A DNA stretch of 64,000 nucleotides. Origin: an uncultured delta proteobacterium. GTDB taxonomy: Bacteria > Myxococcota_A > Polyangia > Polyangiales > Polyangiaceae. The notes under the pieces were generated by a model, which was not told the origin of the DNA, ran no database searches, and was given only the letters and a program-made list of their open reading frames with translations. This document shows positions 53,202 through 61,973 of this stretch, one piece after another. Location: NCBI GenBank assembly GCA_903892415.1, contig CAITIQ010000431.1:1-64000 (forward strand). Direction: 5' to 3'. Position 1 is the first letter of the stretch. Every line of letters begins with the position of its first letter. A program made the position numbers and the translations under genes.

Positions 53202-54698
53202 ATGGGATTCTTCACGCGCGCCGAGCGGGTCTACAAAACAGGCCGGGTATCCTTGTCCGACCCCGGGCTCGCTGAGCGAATTGCCGCCGTCGGTGTAACC
53301 CCACATGACCTCGGCGTCGTGTCGACGTGGAGCGACCCGTGCCGCGCAACTCTGACAAAGGTGGCGGACCGCTTTGGCCAAGCTGTCGCGCGCGCCAGCG
53401 GGCAGCGAGCCAGCCGCGGAGACGCCTCGCCAGCAGGCCTCGAGTCATACCTATCGGTGCTACTCGGTGGAATCCTGGACGACTCCTGGAGCGAAGCGCG
53501 GCGAGCTGCGGGCAGACGCTACGCCACGCTCGAGCTCGACGGCTTCTCACTCTTGGCCGGCTACGAGACGGTGCGCGCCGGCTGGGGTCAGGCGGTCGCT
53601 GAGGCTGGCGCTTCCCAGCTCGAACAGTGGCGATTTCAGGACGCGCTGACTCGACTGCTCTACGCGGACGCAGCCGTTGTCATCGACTCGCTGCTCTCAG
53701 CAGAGCGCCAATCGCGGGAGCAGCTCCGGGACGAGCGGCAACAAAAGCACGACCAATTCGCACAGGCCATAGGCCACGCGATATCCTGTGTCGCCCGCAA
53801 CGACCTCACCGCCCGCCTCGATGCGACAGGCAGTAACGGTCTGGACGAAATCGCTGGGCTCTTCAACACCGCGATGGAGCAGCTGGGTGGCACGCTGAGC
53901 CAGGTGACCGAGGCTGCTGCGCAGGTCGCAACTGCCGCCTCCGAGGTCACCGTCGGCAGCCAATCCACCGCCAAAACAGCCTCCGAGCAGGCCGGCTCGC
54001 TGCAACACATCTCGGCCTTCCTAGAGGGTATCACTGGTGCCACTCGCACGGCCTCGAGCAACGCCCTCGAGGGGCAAAAGCGGGTCGAGTCGGCGTCGCA
54101 AACAGCGGCACGAGGCCTCACCTCGATGCAGCGGCTGAGCGAAGCGATCGGCAAGATCAAGACCTCGAGCGACGAGACCGCAAAGATCGTAAAGACCATC
54201 GATGAGATCGCCTTCCAAACCAACCTGCTCGCGCTCAACGCCGCGGTTGAAGCGGCGCGCGCAGGCGACGCGGGCCGAGGCTTCGCGGTGGTCGCCGAAG
54301 AGGTTCGCAGCTTGGCGATTCGAAGCGCCGAGGCAGCGAAGATCACGGCTGGTTTGATCGAAGGGGCGCGGCACAGCGCGGAGGCCGGTGTTCTGGCGCA
54401 GGGCGAGGTGCACGACGGGCTCGAGGAGATCCATCGCGGCGTCCAATCAGCGCAGGAGTTGATGGCAGCGGTAACCCAGGCTGCGTTGGCCCAAACCCGC
54501 GGCGTAGAACAGATCGCTAAGTCGGTGGACGGTCTGACTCAGGGGACCCAGCACGCGGCTGCAGCAGCCCAACAGTCCGCGAGCGCGGCACAACAACTGT
54601 CGGGCCAGGCTGCATCGCTCGAAGACACCGTCGCGTGCTTCCGGCTTGGCAACAGCAGACGGATGACCAAGAGGAACTTGAGTCGGTCGGCAGCCTGA
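53202..54698 (+). CDS. Soluble chemoreceptor with protoglobin-like sensor lacking the His ligand
   Basis: 498 residues, no transmembrane helix. Residues 20-165 match the helical pattern of globin-coupled sensors: VGVTPHDLGVVSTW, YLSVLLGGILDDSWSEARRA, then AGRRYATLELDGFSLLAGYE. Aligned with HemAT, the proximal heme His falls on Tyr107, with the downstream aromatic 14 residues on retained. Residues 190-495 are a methyl-accepting signalling domain with the conserved hairpin tip IDEIAFQTNLLALNAAVEAA and RGFAVVAEEVRSLAIRSAEA. It should signal to a CheA/CheW array, but whether it binds heme is doubtful. No che genes nearby. Confidence 0.88.
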   Translation: MGFFTRAERVYKTGRVSLSDPGLAERIAAVGVTPHDLGVVSTWSDPCRATLTKVADRFGQAVARASGQRASRGDASPAGLESYLSVLLGGILDDSWSEARRAAGRRYATLELDGFSLLAGYETVRAGWGQAVAEAGASQLEQWRFQDALTRLLYADAAVVIDSLLSAERQSREQLRDERQQKHDQFAQAIGHAISCVARNDLTARLDATGSNGLDEIAGLFNTAMEQLGGTLSQVTEAAAQVATAASEVTVGSQSTAKTASEQAGSLQHISAFLEGITGATRTASSNALEGQKRVESASQTAARGLTSMQRLSEAIGKIKTSSDETAKIVKTIDEIAFQTNLLALNAAVEAARAGDAGRGFAVVAEEVRSLAIRSAEAAKITAGLIEGARHSAEAGVLAQGEVHDGLEEIHRGVQSAQELMAAVTQAALAQTRGVEQIAKSVDGLTQGTQHAAAAAQQSASAAQQLSGQAASLEDTVACFRLGNSRRMTKRNLSRSAA

Positions 54699-54832
54699 GG
54701 CTTCTACCGTCGCGGGCGCAAGTCCACTAGTAATGCCGGCCGTGCCGAGGAGGCGATTCTCGCTCCTTGCGCTACGCGCACCCCCCAGATGATCCGGATA
54801 CGAACTTCGGGCCGGGGGTACTAGGCTGCGCC

Positions 54833-55486
54833 ATGGCTTCACGTTGCCTCCTTCGAGCTTGCTTCGCCTTGATCGCGCTAAGCGCGTGCAACTCCGGACC
54901 GAAGGACGGTAACCCGGCCCTATGGGATCCGAGCCTGGCCAAGGCCGAGGCGCCTGCCACCTTCAGCGTCAAGTTCGATACCAGCGCCGGGGAGGTAACC
55001 GTCAACTGCCACCGCGAATGGGCGCCCCACGGCGTGGATCGATTTTATAACCTTGTATCGATTGGCTACTACGATGACGTGACCATCTTTCGTGTGGTGA
55101 CGAAGCCAACGCCGTTCGTCGCCCAGTTCGGCATCCATGGCACGCCCGGCGTAAATTCGGGTTGGGAAGGCCAAAACCTCCCCGCCGACCCGCCGAAAGA
55201 GACCAACCGCCGGGGCACGTTGACCTACGCCATGGCTGGCAGCCCGACGACGCGAACGACGCAGCTGTTCTTCAATCTGGGCAACAATAAGAACCTCGAC
55301 AAGATGGGCTTCGCGCCCATCTGCGAGGTTGCTGGGGAAGGGATGAACGTCGTGGACAAGTTCCACGACGGCTACGGGGAAACCCCGTCTCGTGCGCAGG
55401 GCAAAATCGCGAAAGAAGGCAACGCCTTCCTGCGAGCCGAGTTCCCGAACCTATCGGTGATCCGCTCGGCTCGAATCGTGCCGTAA
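54833..55486 (+). CDS. Cyclophilin-type peptidyl-prolyl isomerase lipoprotein
   Basis: 217 residues from the ATG at 54833, chosen for the lipoprotein signal MASRCLLRACFALIALSAC. Cyclophilin core: FSVKFDTSAGEVTVNCHREW, GVDRFYNLVSIGYYDDVTIF, FRVVTKPTPFVAQFGIHG, GTLTYAMAGSPTTRTTQLFF, FAPICEVAGEGMNVVDKFHD. The catalytic Arg-Phe...Gln arrangement is close to the bacterial type (FR, QFGIHG in place of QGGD). Probably a periplasmic proline isomerase for exported-protein folding. Single-gene unit, converging on the next gene with 7 bp between. Confidence 0.92.
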   Translation: MASRCLLRACFALIALSACNSGPKDGNPALWDPSLAKAEAPATFSVKFDTSAGEVTVNCHREWAPHGVDRFYNLVSIGYYDDVTIFRVVTKPTPFVAQFGIHGTPGVNSGWEGQNLPADPPKETNRRGTLTYAMAGSPTTRTTQLFFNLGNNKNLDKMGFAPICEVAGEGMNVVDKFHDGYGETPSRAQGKIAKEGNAFLRAEFPNLSVIRSARIVP

Positions 55487-55493
55487 ACCAGTA

Positions 55494-56825
55494 TCAAGCC
55501 ATCGTTCGTACGCGACGGCGCCAGGCAACCAGCAGCGCGAGCCCAAGGAGCAAGCCGCGCGAGCTCTGTTTCTGCTCCCCACCTACCGCACAATCGCAGC
55601 CGGCATCGGCCTCTACGCTATTGCCCATTCCGCCCTCGCCGCCGACTCCGCCCGCCGCGCCCGCGTTGCTTCCGCCTGAGCCCGAGGAAGAGGCGTTCTC
55701 CCCTCCTCCCGATCCCCCCGTCCCCGGCGCCTCGACGCGCGTCAAGCGCAGAGCGTCCACCGAAAGGCGAAGGTCTGCGTCGCCGGTGTTATCCCCGACG
55801 AACAGGCGCTGGCCTGCACCAGCGGCAAACTCAAAGCTGCCGAGCGCTACGAATCCGTCGACGCTCGCCTGATCCAGCAGCACCTCGTCGGTCGTCCCGG
55901 CGTGGTCAATTAGGTAGTTGGCTTGGGTGGTGGTGCCCGCGGGGACGGAGACCTCTACCACATATTCGCCCGGCTCGTCGAAGGTCAGGTCCCACTGAGC
56001 ATAGTTGAACGGTTCCGCCGCGTCGGTGGTGCCCGTCCACACGTGCAAGTTGCTCTCACCGCCGATACCTACTCGCCAAAAAGGCAGCGGGCCGCCTTTG
56101 GTGAAGCAGGTATCTGTCTCCTCGAGTAAGCGACCTGCCGCGGGGATTGGCGCGCACGGTGGCAGCTCGACGACCCAGAACGCTTCCCCTTGCTCGAAGT
56201 AAACGTCCACACCGTTATCCGCATAGTGCTGATAACGGTCCTCGAACACAGCGCAGCCCGTTGGCGTGCAGCCATTATAATAATGAGTAACGGTGGTAAT
56301 CCACTCGTCCCAAAGGGGGCCGTCAACGGTTACTTGGTTGAGCCAAGCCTTCGCCTCTTCGGGCGTACTGACGTCGACGTACTGGGAGTTAATCACCATG
56401 TTGACGACGAAGTCGATGGCGCGCGTCACGTTTCCGGACAGCAACAAAACGCCGTCGCCGTCGCGCTCGATCGTCTGGTCGAAGGTGCCTCCGTCGAACT
56501 GAAACATGCCAAGCCCGCCTTGCATGAGCTCACACGGACCGTCTCCGGCCCCGGCGACGACCGGGCCCGCGCAGTCCACCGAAACCGGACCCTCACAAGC
56601 CCAACTGAGCTCCGACCAACAATGCGAAAGGTTGGTCTCCGCCTGCGCGATCCCTGCGAACAGAAAGCCAGCCGCAATGCCGTTATCGGCTGCTACGTCG
56701 CGGATCAACGCGCAACGCTCGGTGCGTTGCTCGGGCGTGAGCGGTTGGGCCTCGAGCACCTGGGGGGCGGCGAAGCCCAAGAACAACGCCAAGGCCGCCG
56801 CTGCAACCGGTCGCACAGGGTTCAT
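55494..56825 (-). CDS. Lysozyme-like protein with golvesin-like domain and MYXO-CTERM tail
   Basis: 443 residues from the ATG at 56825; the frame stays open far upstream but the signal begins here (MNPVRPVAAAALALFLGFAA). Residues 35-230 look like a lytic-transglycosylase fold: FLFAGIAQAETNLSHCW (candidate catalytic Glu63), GGLGMFQFDGGTFDQ, AIDFVVNMVINSQYVDV, TVTHYYNGCTPTGCAVFEDR. Residues about 240-390 resemble the golvesin/xanthan-lyase C-terminal domain (GEYVVEVSVPAGTTTQANY, SVDALRLTRVE). A Gly/Ser linker, CDCAVGGEQ, a hydrophobic helix and RRRVR form the sorting tail. A surface-displayed peptidoglycan-acting enzyme is plausible. Confidence 0.85.
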   Translation of the reverse strand: MNPVRPVAAAALALFLGFAAPQVLEAQPLTPEQRTERCALIRDVAADNGIAAGFLFAGIAQAETNLSHCWSELSWACEGPVSVDCAGPVVAGAGDGPCELMQGGLGMFQFDGGTFDQTIERDGDGVLLLSGNVTRAIDFVVNMVINSQYVDVSTPEEAKAWLNQVTVDGPLWDEWITTVTHYYNGCTPTGCAVFEDRYQHYADNGVDVYFEQGEAFWVVELPPCAPIPAAGRLLEETDTCFTKGGPLPFWRVGIGGESNLHVWTGTTDAAEPFNYAQWDLTFDEPGEYVVEVSVPAGTTTQANYLIDHAGTTDEVLLDQASVDGFVALGSFEFAAGAGQRLFVGDNTGDADLRLSVDALRLTRVEAPGTGGSGGGENASSSGSGGSNAGAAGGVGGEGGMGNSVEADAGCDCAVGGEQKQSSRGLLLGLALLVAWRRRVRTMA

Positions 56826-56894
56826 TGGCCGGGATGATACGGGCAACGTTGTGCGTTCGGGAACCTTCTGTTTCTCTTGGAGTCCTACGCCCCC

Positions 56895-59800
56895 ATGCGC
56901 CTCCGAACCACGCCGGTTGCTGTCCTCGCCCTGTTGACCGCATCCACCTGCGACCCCGAGGCGGAGGCCGGGCGCGACGACTTGGTGCACTTTGCAAAGC
57001 CGGCCATCGGCGCGATCGAGCGCGACCCGCCGGTGATTGAGCGCAAACAGGGCATGCAAGCCCCCTTCTCGCTGACCTCCTCCGACGGCAGCGGCCTCAT
57101 CCTCAGCGCGATGCGCTCGAACACCGTGATCGAGGGCCCGCTTGCGTTGACCGAGCTCACCTTGACCTTCCAGAACCCCGAGGCCCGCACCTTGGAAGGC
57201 CGGTTCGCCATTACCCTGCCCGAAGGGGCCTCGGTCAGCCGCTTTGCGATGGAGATCGGCGGAGAATGGCAAGAAGGGGAAGTTGTCGAGAAGCAGCGTG
57301 CGCGGACCAGCTACGAGTCCTTCCTCCATCAACGCAAAGATCCAGCTTTGCTCGAACAAGGAGCCGGCAACCAGTTCTCGGCGCGCGTGTTTCCGATCCC
57401 GGCGAACGGCACCAAACACCTGGTCCTCACCTACGCCGAGGTGCTCAGCGGCTCCCCACTCAACGTGCGACTGGCTGGGCTGCCCAAACTCGGGAGCCTC
57501 GAGGTATCGGTGCAGCAGGCTGGCAAACAGCTGATCGCGCTGCGTGAAAAGCAGTTCATGCCGACGGCCGACCTCGAGGTCCCAACGTCCGCACAGCCGA
57601 GAGAAGTAGCGCTCGTTCACGACGACCTCGTAGCGATACGCGCAACCGTGCCCGATCGGGCGGCCAAGGCGGACCCGCTCGACGGTCTGCTGCTCTTGGT
57701 TGATACGAGCGCCGGCCGCATCCTCGACTTCGAGCAGGAGCTCTCGCGTCTCGCCTCGTTGATCAGGGCGCTACCGCAAGGAGCGCGGGTGACGGTGGCC
57801 GGCTTCGATCAGGAGGTGAGCGCGGTGTTCTCCGGGCCAGCGGAGAACTTCGACGCCGAGCACGTAGCGGCTTTGCGTAATCGCCTTGCGCTCGGAGCTA
57901 GCGACTTCGGCAAGGCGCTCTCCTTCGCTCGGGACGTGGCTCCCGCCGCAAGGGCCAAGCGCATTGTCTTCTTGTCGGATGGCGTGGCAACCAGCGGAAC
58001 CACCAAGCCGCACGAGCTGGCCAGACGGGCCCGCGAGCTCGCTGATTCGGGCATCGAGCGCATCGACGCCCTGGCTATCGGCGGCATCCGCGACAGCGCG
58101 CTGCTCGCGGCGTTGGTCAATAGCGGCGTACGCAAAGGCATCGTGGAGGAGCTGACCGAAGACGAGCAAGTGTTGCTGTACAACCTGCAGCAAGCACCTC
58201 AGGAGAAGCTCGAGCTCGTGGTTCCGGGCGCTCAATGGCAATCGCCAAAGACCCTCACTGGAGCCCTGCCCGGCGATGAGTTCGTCGTCTTTGCGAGGCT
58301 GACCACGCCAGCGTTAGCGGAGCACATCGCGCTCGAGGTGGACGGCGAAAAACGCCACATTCCAACCACGCATGCCGCCTCGCTGAAGCTGCTCGAGCGA
58401 GCCCACGCTGTTGCCGAGATCGCCGATCTCGAGCGTGACGCCAAAACCAACGACGAAACGGCTCGCAAGCGCGTCATCGGCTTGTCGACCAAGCACCGGG
58501 TGTTGAGCCGCGAGACGGCCATGGTCGTGCTCGAGAGCGACTTCGACTACGGTCGCTTCAGCATCGACCGCAACGCCACCGTCGACATCCTCGCCATCCG
58601 AGACGGTCAGATCGTCACAGAGCAAGGCGCGCGACTCGACCTGAAGAACAGGCAAGCTGGACCAACGGCGGAGCTATTCTCTTCTTCGCCGGGCGCAGCC
58701 GGGCTCGTTCAGCCTGAAGCAGACGCCCTCTCAGCGCGCGGCAATGCCTGGGGAAGCGATGCCGTTGGCAATGGTGGGAGCCGCCTCGGCCTAGGTGGTA
58801 TTGGGGAAGGCGGAGCCGGGCGCGGCCAAGGCATCGGCTTGGGCTCGGCCTCTACCTTTGGTTCCGGGCCGAGCAGGCTCGGGGAACCAACAAAGCCCTC
58901 AACACCGCGGATCTCGATGGGCGCCTTGCAGGTCAACGGGCGGCTGCCACCCGAGGTGATCCAGCGCATTGTCCGTCAGAACTTTGGCCGCTTTCGTATG
59001 TGCTACGAAGCTGCGCGAACCAAGCTGCCGCAGCTCGCAGGCTCGGTCAACGTGGCGTTCACCATCTCGCCGTCAGGCGAGGTCACCAACCCGCGGCTCG
59101 CGCCCTCCACGCTACCGTCGGCGGAGACTCAGGCTTGCGTCCTCACGTCGTTCAAGGGGCTGACCTTTCCTGCGCCAGAGGGCGGTAGCGTCAAGGTGCT
59201 CCTTCCCGTTCATTTTGATCTCCGCAGCTCAGGGAGCGTCGCACCCCAAGCTTGGGCTGCCGCCCCACTCCCTTCCGCCCCGCAAGCGCCCAACCCCGGG
59301 AACCGCAATAACTCGGAGAGCAGCGAAGCCGAGATAAGCACCAGTCAGTACCTGGGGCGCTTCAAGACGGTGATGTCAATGCTGGGAGAGGGGGATGAAG
59401 CCTTGCTCGAGGCGCTGCAATACTCGGCGGAGTCACCGAGCGAGTTGCTTGCGTTCGTCGCCATCGGCGAGGCGGCCGAAGCAACCAATCGTCCACGCCT
59501 GGCCGCGCGCGCATACGGTTCTCTGCTCGATCTCTGGTCGTACCGGGTGGAGCTAAAGCGATATGCAGGCCAGCGCATCGAACGTATCGGTAGTGAGGGG
59601 GCGCTTGCTGTTGCGGTCTCAGCCTATGAGTCAGCCATTCGGGATCGGCCGGATCATCCGTCGGCCTACCGCATGCTCGCCTATGCGCAATTGAAGCAAG
59701 GAAACCCGCGAGCCGCCTTCGAGACCGTCGACAAGGCGCTCCACGTCGAGCTGCCGTCGGGAAGGTACGATGGCGTACGCTCCATCCTGCAGAAGGACGC

Positions 59801-60266
59801 AGCTTTGCTTGGAGCAGCCTGGCTGCGCCGTGACCCAGAGCAGGAGCACGTCATCCGCGCTCACCTCAAGCGGTTCAACGTCGAGCTCGAGGATATTCCG
59901 AGTCTGCGCTTCATCCTGTCTTGGGAGACCGACGCCAACGACGTTGACCTTCACGTTACCAACACCTTCAATGACCACGCCTATTACGGCAATACAAAGC
60001 TAAAGAGCGGCGGAGAGTTGGTGGCCGACGTTAGGACCGGTTATGGACCGGAAGGGTTTATTATTTACGGCAAGCCGCGCGGCTTCCCTTACGAGCTAAA
60101 GGCAGACTACTTCTCACGCGGAGTGATGGGCTTTGGCATGGGCAGAGTGCAGGTTGTCAGGCACGACGGGCTGGGCGAGATAACGCTCGAGGAGAGGCCG
60201 TTCATCATCCAGTCGAGCCGAGGCTCGGTGGACCTCGGGGTCGTTGAGCAAACGCCCTCGCTTTGA
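56895..60266 (+). CDS. VIT-vWA-AgmX/TonB-like-TPR-DUF2135-like fusion protein
   Basis: 1123 residues from the ATG at 56895. The signal ends in LLTASTC, so probably a lipoprotein. VIT domain about 45-180 (LTELTLTFQNPEARTLEGRF, GEWQEGEVVEKQRARTSYES). vWA domain about 240-410 with a degenerate MIDAS (LLLVDTSAGR, last Ser replaced by Gly). A Gly-rich linker near 615-665 leads to an AgmX/PglI-type TonB-like domain at 675-775: VIQRIVRQNFGRFRMCYEAA, LAGSVNVAFTISPSGEV, ACVLTSFKGLTFPAPEGG. TPR helices follow, then a DUF2135-like beta domain from about 1000 (LSWETDANDVDLHVTN). In Myxococcus, AgmX-domain proteins are linked to gliding motility; here only the domain is shared. Confidence 0.9.
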   Translation: MRLRTTPVAVLALLTASTCDPEAEAGRDDLVHFAKPAIGAIERDPPVIERKQGMQAPFSLTSSDGSGLILSAMRSNTVIEGPLALTELTLTFQNPEARTLEGRFAITLPEGASVSRFAMEIGGEWQEGEVVEKQRARTSYESFLHQRKDPALLEQGAGNQFSARVFPIPANGTKHLVLTYAEVLSGSPLNVRLAGLPKLGSLEVSVQQAGKQLIALREKQFMPTADLEVPTSAQPREVALVHDDLVAIRATVPDRAAKADPLDGLLLLVDTSAGRILDFEQELSRLASLIRALPQGARVTVAGFDQEVSAVFSGPAENFDAEHVAALRNRLALGASDFGKALSFARDVAPAARAKRIVFLSDGVATSGTTKPHELARRARELADSGIERIDALAIGGIRDSALLAALVNSGVRKGIVEELTEDEQVLLYNLQQAPQEKLELVVPGAQWQSPKTLTGALPGDEFVVFARLTTPALAEHIALEVDGEKRHIPTTHAASLKLLERAHAVAEIADLERDAKTNDETARKRVIGLSTKHRVLSRETAMVVLESDFDYGRFSIDRNATVDILAIRDGQIVTEQGARLDLKNRQAGPTAELFSSSPGAAGLVQPEADALSARGNAWGSDAVGNGGSRLGLGGIGEGGAGRGQGIGLGSASTFGSGPSRLGEPTKPSTPRISMGALQVNGRLPPEVIQRIVRQNFGRFRMCYEAARTKLPQLAGSVNVAFTISPSGEVTNPRLAPSTLPSAETQACVLTSFKGLTFPAPEGGSVKVLLPVHFDLRSSGSVAPQAWAAAPLPSAPQAPNPGNRNNSESSEAEISTSQYLGRFKTVMSMLGEGDEALLEALQYSAESPSELLAFVAIGEAAEATNRPRLAARAYGSLLDLWSYRVELKRYAGQRIERIGSEGALAVAVSAYESAIRDRPDHPSAYRMLAYAQLKQGNPRAAFETVDKALHVELPSGRYDGVRSILQKDAALLGAAWLRRDPEQEHVIRAHLKRFNVELEDIPSLRFILSWETDANDVDLHVTNTFNDHAYYGNTKLKSGGELVADVRTGYGPEGFIIYGKPRGFPYELKADYFSRGVMGFGMGRVQVVRHDGLGEITLEERPFIIQSSRGSVDLGVVEQTPSL

Positions 60267-60269
60267 AGC

Positions 60270-61973
60270 TTAGCGCGCGATGCGCGCTCGCCTGCGGGGG
60301 TTCTCGTAAACGACAATCACCGGTACGCCATTGGGGCCGTCCACCAGCCACGGGCGAACCGTGCCGTAGGCGACCCACATCTGGTACTCCTGCACCGCCA
60401 TGTGTTGTTCATGGTGATAGAGCGAAAAATCAGCCAACTCCGGCGCCCAAACCGCCTCGTAGGAGCGCCCCACGCGCCCATCCTCGAGCAGCATCTCCCA
60501 CGCGGCACGCGCCGTGTCATGCGGGTAGATCTTGGCGCCGGTGGGAGCAGCTTGCGCGACCTCGTCCATCACGCTTTGGGAGGTATAGCCCCAGAAGGTG
60601 CGATTGAGGCCTAAACTCGCCGCCCCCTGCGCGCCACCAGCAATAGGTGTGTAGAGCGAGAGCCCCCACGGGTGACCTGCGTAGGCAAGCCGCAAGGGCG
60701 CCGCTAGGAAGCAAACCAGCAGCACGACGTGGGAGAGCGACCTCAGACGGACTGGCAAGCGCAGCCGCCGCACGCTGAGCGCGAGCAGCCGAGCCACGCG
60801 CTGAAAGCCCGCCCCCGCGAGCATCGCCAGGAAGGGATAGGCCGGCATCCAATGCTTCGTCCCGCCAAAGATGGGCGTCGTATTGAATATCCACGGGCCA
60901 AAGCTGATGCCAACGCCCAAGAGCCAGAGCAACAGCTCTTCCGACGCTCGCCGGTCCGAACGCGTTGGCGCGACGTCCCCGAGCCACCCGCGACGCAAGC
61001 GTTGGTTCAGCGTTGCAAGCCAAGTCCGCAGCGCGAGAAAAACCGCGAGTAGCGCCGCAAGGATGGTCACCAGCGAGACGGTGGCGACGAACATGGTCGG
61101 CGCGTAAAGCCGCGGAAACGGCGGCTCAAAGTACGTCTGACCGAGGAACTCCATATTGTAGTAAACGTGATTCAGGTGGAAGTCGGCGTACTCGAGGAAG
61201 CGCCGCTTGGTGTCGAACCAGAGCCAAGGCCAGCTGGCTAGGAAGAACAGCGGGCCTAGCAGCGCCATAGCGCCCAAAGCGGCACCAGCGCGCTTTGCCA
61301 CCAGGCCCACCCGTTCACCCGAACTGCGACGCAACGCCATCAGCAAGAGCCCATGAACGATGAGCGCCACAGGCAAGAACCAAGCGTTGTGCTTTGTCGC
61401 TAATGCGCAGCCGTACAATACCCCTGTAGCGATGGGCCAACCGAGCCCACGCCGCTCCAAGCTGCGCGCATAGCCGAAGAAGACCGCGAGAAACCAGAAG
61501 CTGATGGGCACGTCAAAACACGCCAGATGCGCGTGATAGAAGACCCGCGGCATGAACAAGAGCGACAGCGCGGCGACCAGCCCCGCGCGCCAGCCGTAGC
61601 GGCCGTGAACCCAGCGGAAGACCAGCGCCACCATGGCCGACGAGAGCACCATCGCCGGAAAACGAAAGCTCGTTCCTGGCTCGCTGATCAGCCCGCTCTT
61701 GGTGTGGAGCAAACGATGCGAGAGGGCGAACAGCGACTTCATCAGGCTCGGATGCTCGTGGTTGGCGACCCAGGCAGCGTCCACAGCGGTCCGGTCGAAG
61801 GCGACGGCCCGCTTGCTGGCAACGAGATCGAACCAGGCCTCGTAGCGCCTGGCCGCTACGAAGTAGAAGCCTTCATCCCGCGCGTAGCCGAGCTCCGCTG
61901 ACGTGGCATAAAGCAAGGCCAAGCTGCCGAAGAAGAGCGCGAGAGTGATGAGCCACGAGGAACGAGCCTTCAT
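60270..61973 (-). CDS. GT39-family membrane glycosyltransferase
   Basis: 567 residues from the ATG at 61973, which overlaps the upstream stop as ATGA. About 9-11 hydrophobic segments. The first outer loop has GYARDEGFYFVAARRYEAW, the Asp-Glu pair of PMT-type GT-C enzymes that use polyprenol-phosphate sugars. Others: VANHEHPSLMKSLFALSHRL, LVAALSLLFMPRVFYHAHLA, ALATKHNAWFLPVALIVHGL, TPIFGGTKHWMPAYPFLAML. The soluble end has KIYPHDTARAAWEMLLEDG. Likely glycosylates an exported protein or lipid. Third gene of the operon with the anchored protein and the YfhO-like protein. Confidence 0.88.
   Translation of the reverse strand: MKARSSWLITLALFFGSLALLYATSAELGYARDEGFYFVAARRYEAWFDLVASKRAVAFDRTAVDAAWVANHEHPSLMKSLFALSHRLLHTKSGLISEPGTSFRFPAMVLSSAMVALVFRWVHGRYGWRAGLVAALSLLFMPRVFYHAHLACFDVPISFWFLAVFFGYARSLERRGLGWPIATGVLYGCALATKHNAWFLPVALIVHGLLLMALRRSSGERVGLVAKRAGAALGAMALLGPLFFLASWPWLWFDTKRRFLEYADFHLNHVYYNMEFLGQTYFEPPFPRLYAPTMFVATVSLVTILAALLAVFLALRTWLATLNQRLRRGWLGDVAPTRSDRRASEELLLWLLGVGISFGPWIFNTTPIFGGTKHWMPAYPFLAMLAGAGFQRVARLLALSVRRLRLPVRLRSLSHVVLLVCFLAAPLRLAYAGHPWGLSLYTPIAGGAQGAASLGLNRTFWGYTSQSVMDEVAQAAPTGAKIYPHDTARAAWEMLLEDGRVGRSYEAVWAPELADFSLYHHEQHMAVQEYQMWVAYGTVRPWLVDGPNGVPVIVVYENPRRRARIAR

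Noticed and set aside
56826..57620. Upstream extension of the lysozyme-like gene
   Set aside because: The frame stays open to 57620, but a signal peptide begins at the ATG at 56825 and the extension is antisense to the VIT-vWA gene.
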